This document shows, one piece after another, positions 63,366 to 64,000 of a DNA stretch of 64,000 nt; the stretch's first letter is position 1, and each line of letters begins with the position of its first letter. Origin of the DNA: Pseudarthrobacter enclensis (GTDB taxonomy: Bacteria > Actinomycetota > Actinomycetes > Actinomycetales > Micrococcaceae); contig NZ_KQ758602.1 of NCBI RefSeq assembly GCF_001457025.1, forward strand, positions 186,001 through 250,000, given 5' to 3'. The notes under the pieces are model-generated. The model did not search any database, was not told the origin of the DNA, and saw only the letters and a program-made list of their open reading frames with translations. A program made the position numbers and the translations under genes.

Positions 63366-64000
63366 ATGAGCATGCTCGGAATCAAATGGAAGCTGCACGG
63401 CACCGGCAAAACCATCAAGCCGGGCCACGTGGTGGCACCCGACGAGCGCCTGGCCTGGCCGCTGACCATCGGCGTGGGCATGCAGCACGTGGTGGCCATG
63501 TTCGGCGCCACGTTCCTGGTGCCCATCATCACAGGCATGCCGCCCGCCACCACGCTGTTCTTCTCCGGCATCGGCACGTTGCTGTTCCTGGTCATCACCA
63601 AGGGCAGGGTGCCCAGCTACCTGGGCTCGAGCTTTGCGTTCATTGCCCCCATCAGCGCCTCGCAGGCGCAGTTCGGCATCCCCGGCGCCCTGGGCGGCGT
63701 GGTACTGGCCGGCGCGGTCCTGGCTTTGGTGGGTGCCATCGTGCAGAAGTTTGGTGCCGAGTGGATCAACCGCCTCATGCCGCCCATCGTCACCGGCGCC
63801 ATCGTGGCCCTGATCGGCCTCAACCTGGCCCCGGCCGCGAAGCAGAACTTCGACGCCGCGCCCATCACCGCTGTCATTACCCTGGCCACCATCATCCTGG
63901 TCAGCGTGCTGTTCCGCGGGATCCTGGGCCGGTTGAGCATCCTGGTGGGCGTCGTGGTGGGTTACCTCGTGGCCATGCTCCGCGGTGAGGTCAGCTACGA
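63366..64000 (+). CDS. Uracil/xanthine permease (NCS2 family), cut by window end
   Basis: The first 211 codons of a nucleobase:cation symporter-2 permease. After a polar leader (LHGTGKTIKPGHVVAPDERL) come TM segments including GVGMQHVVAMFGATFLVPIITGMPP, GIGTLLFLVITKGRVPSYLGSSFAFIAPI with the NCS2 motifs, and PPIVTGAIVALIGLNLAPAAKQNF. The full protein would be about 430 residues, so half is missing. ATG 63366. Its divergent neighbour is the RutE-like reductase, a typical uracil-catabolism pairing. Confidence 0.9.
   Translation, partial: MSMLGIKWKLHGTGKTIKPGHVVAPDERLAWPLTIGVGMQHVVAMFGATFLVPIITGMPPATTLFFSGIGTLLFLVITKGRVPSYLGSSFAFIAPISASQAQFGIPGALGGVVLAGAVLALVGAIVQKFGAEWINRLMPPIVTGAIVALIGLNLAPAAKQNFDAAPITAVITLATIILVSVLFRGILGRLSILVGVVVGYLVAMLRGEVSY

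Overview
The window is chromosomal DNA from a high-GC actinobacterium, most likely a member of the Micrococcaceae close to Arthrobacter or Pseudarthrobacter. The evidence is the GC-rich codon use with many GTG starts, an Lsr2 nucleoid protein, and a ppa-dac-protease-tilS-hpt...ftsH-folE-folP-folB-folK-DUF3180-PH-DUF2520-panC...lysS-lsr2-clpC order. That order matches the one I know from Mycobacterium tuberculosis and its relatives. The genus call is inference.

Layout. 1-3.9 kb: partial dhaK, a short ArgA-type acetyltransferase and an S9 peptidase, all on minus. 4.3-6.3 kb: a complete IS150-group IS3 element with 25-bp ends, a likely 3-bp target duplication, a -1 frameshift site and about 500 bp of passenger DNA carrying a small membrane-protein ORF. 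6.3-11.5 kb: clpC, lsr2, a 56-aa membrane protein and lysS. 11.6-18.1 kb: an accessory block (two paralogous alpha/beta hydrolases, a drug-efflux-type MFS protein, a DJ-1/PfpI protein, a DUF222-HNH nuclease) at the place where panD and coaX are expected. 18.2-34.5 kb: a long minus-strand housekeeping run from the DUF2342 protease through tilS, hpt, a VOC protein, a LacI regulator, ftsH, the folate genes, two PH-domain proteins and a DUF2520 protein to panC. dac and the divergent ppa lie beyond it. panC carries an unusual collagen-like insertion.

34.6-49.4 kb: carboxylesterase, DUF429, phosphoketolase, a SatD-like HTH protein, histidine phosphatase, HAD hydrolase, GNAT, a lone AbiEi/PD-(D/E)XK-like protein, serS, a diacylglycerol-kinase-type lipid kinase, pheA and a rhodanese. 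49.5-57.2 kb: an amidase, small proteins, LapA, then a coupled MatC-like permease / CaiB-type CoA-transferase / biotin-free carboxyltransferase operon divergent from a GntR regulator. This looks like a dicarboxylate (possibly malonate) utilisation module. 57.2-64 kb: a DUF4190 protein, a lysE-lysG exporter/regulator pair, a NERD-domain protein, pgm, and a RutE-like nitroreductase divergent from a truncated uracil/xanthine permease.

Non-coding structure is notable. Two hairpins with identical outer arms (GATGCCCTATCA) sit between convergent gene pairs at 57.2 and 62.5 kb. Three related hairpins built on GCGAACA/TGTTCGC sit at the 3' ends of three successive minus-strand genes between 42.5 and 45.2 kb. 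I found no tRNA, rRNA or CRISPR array.
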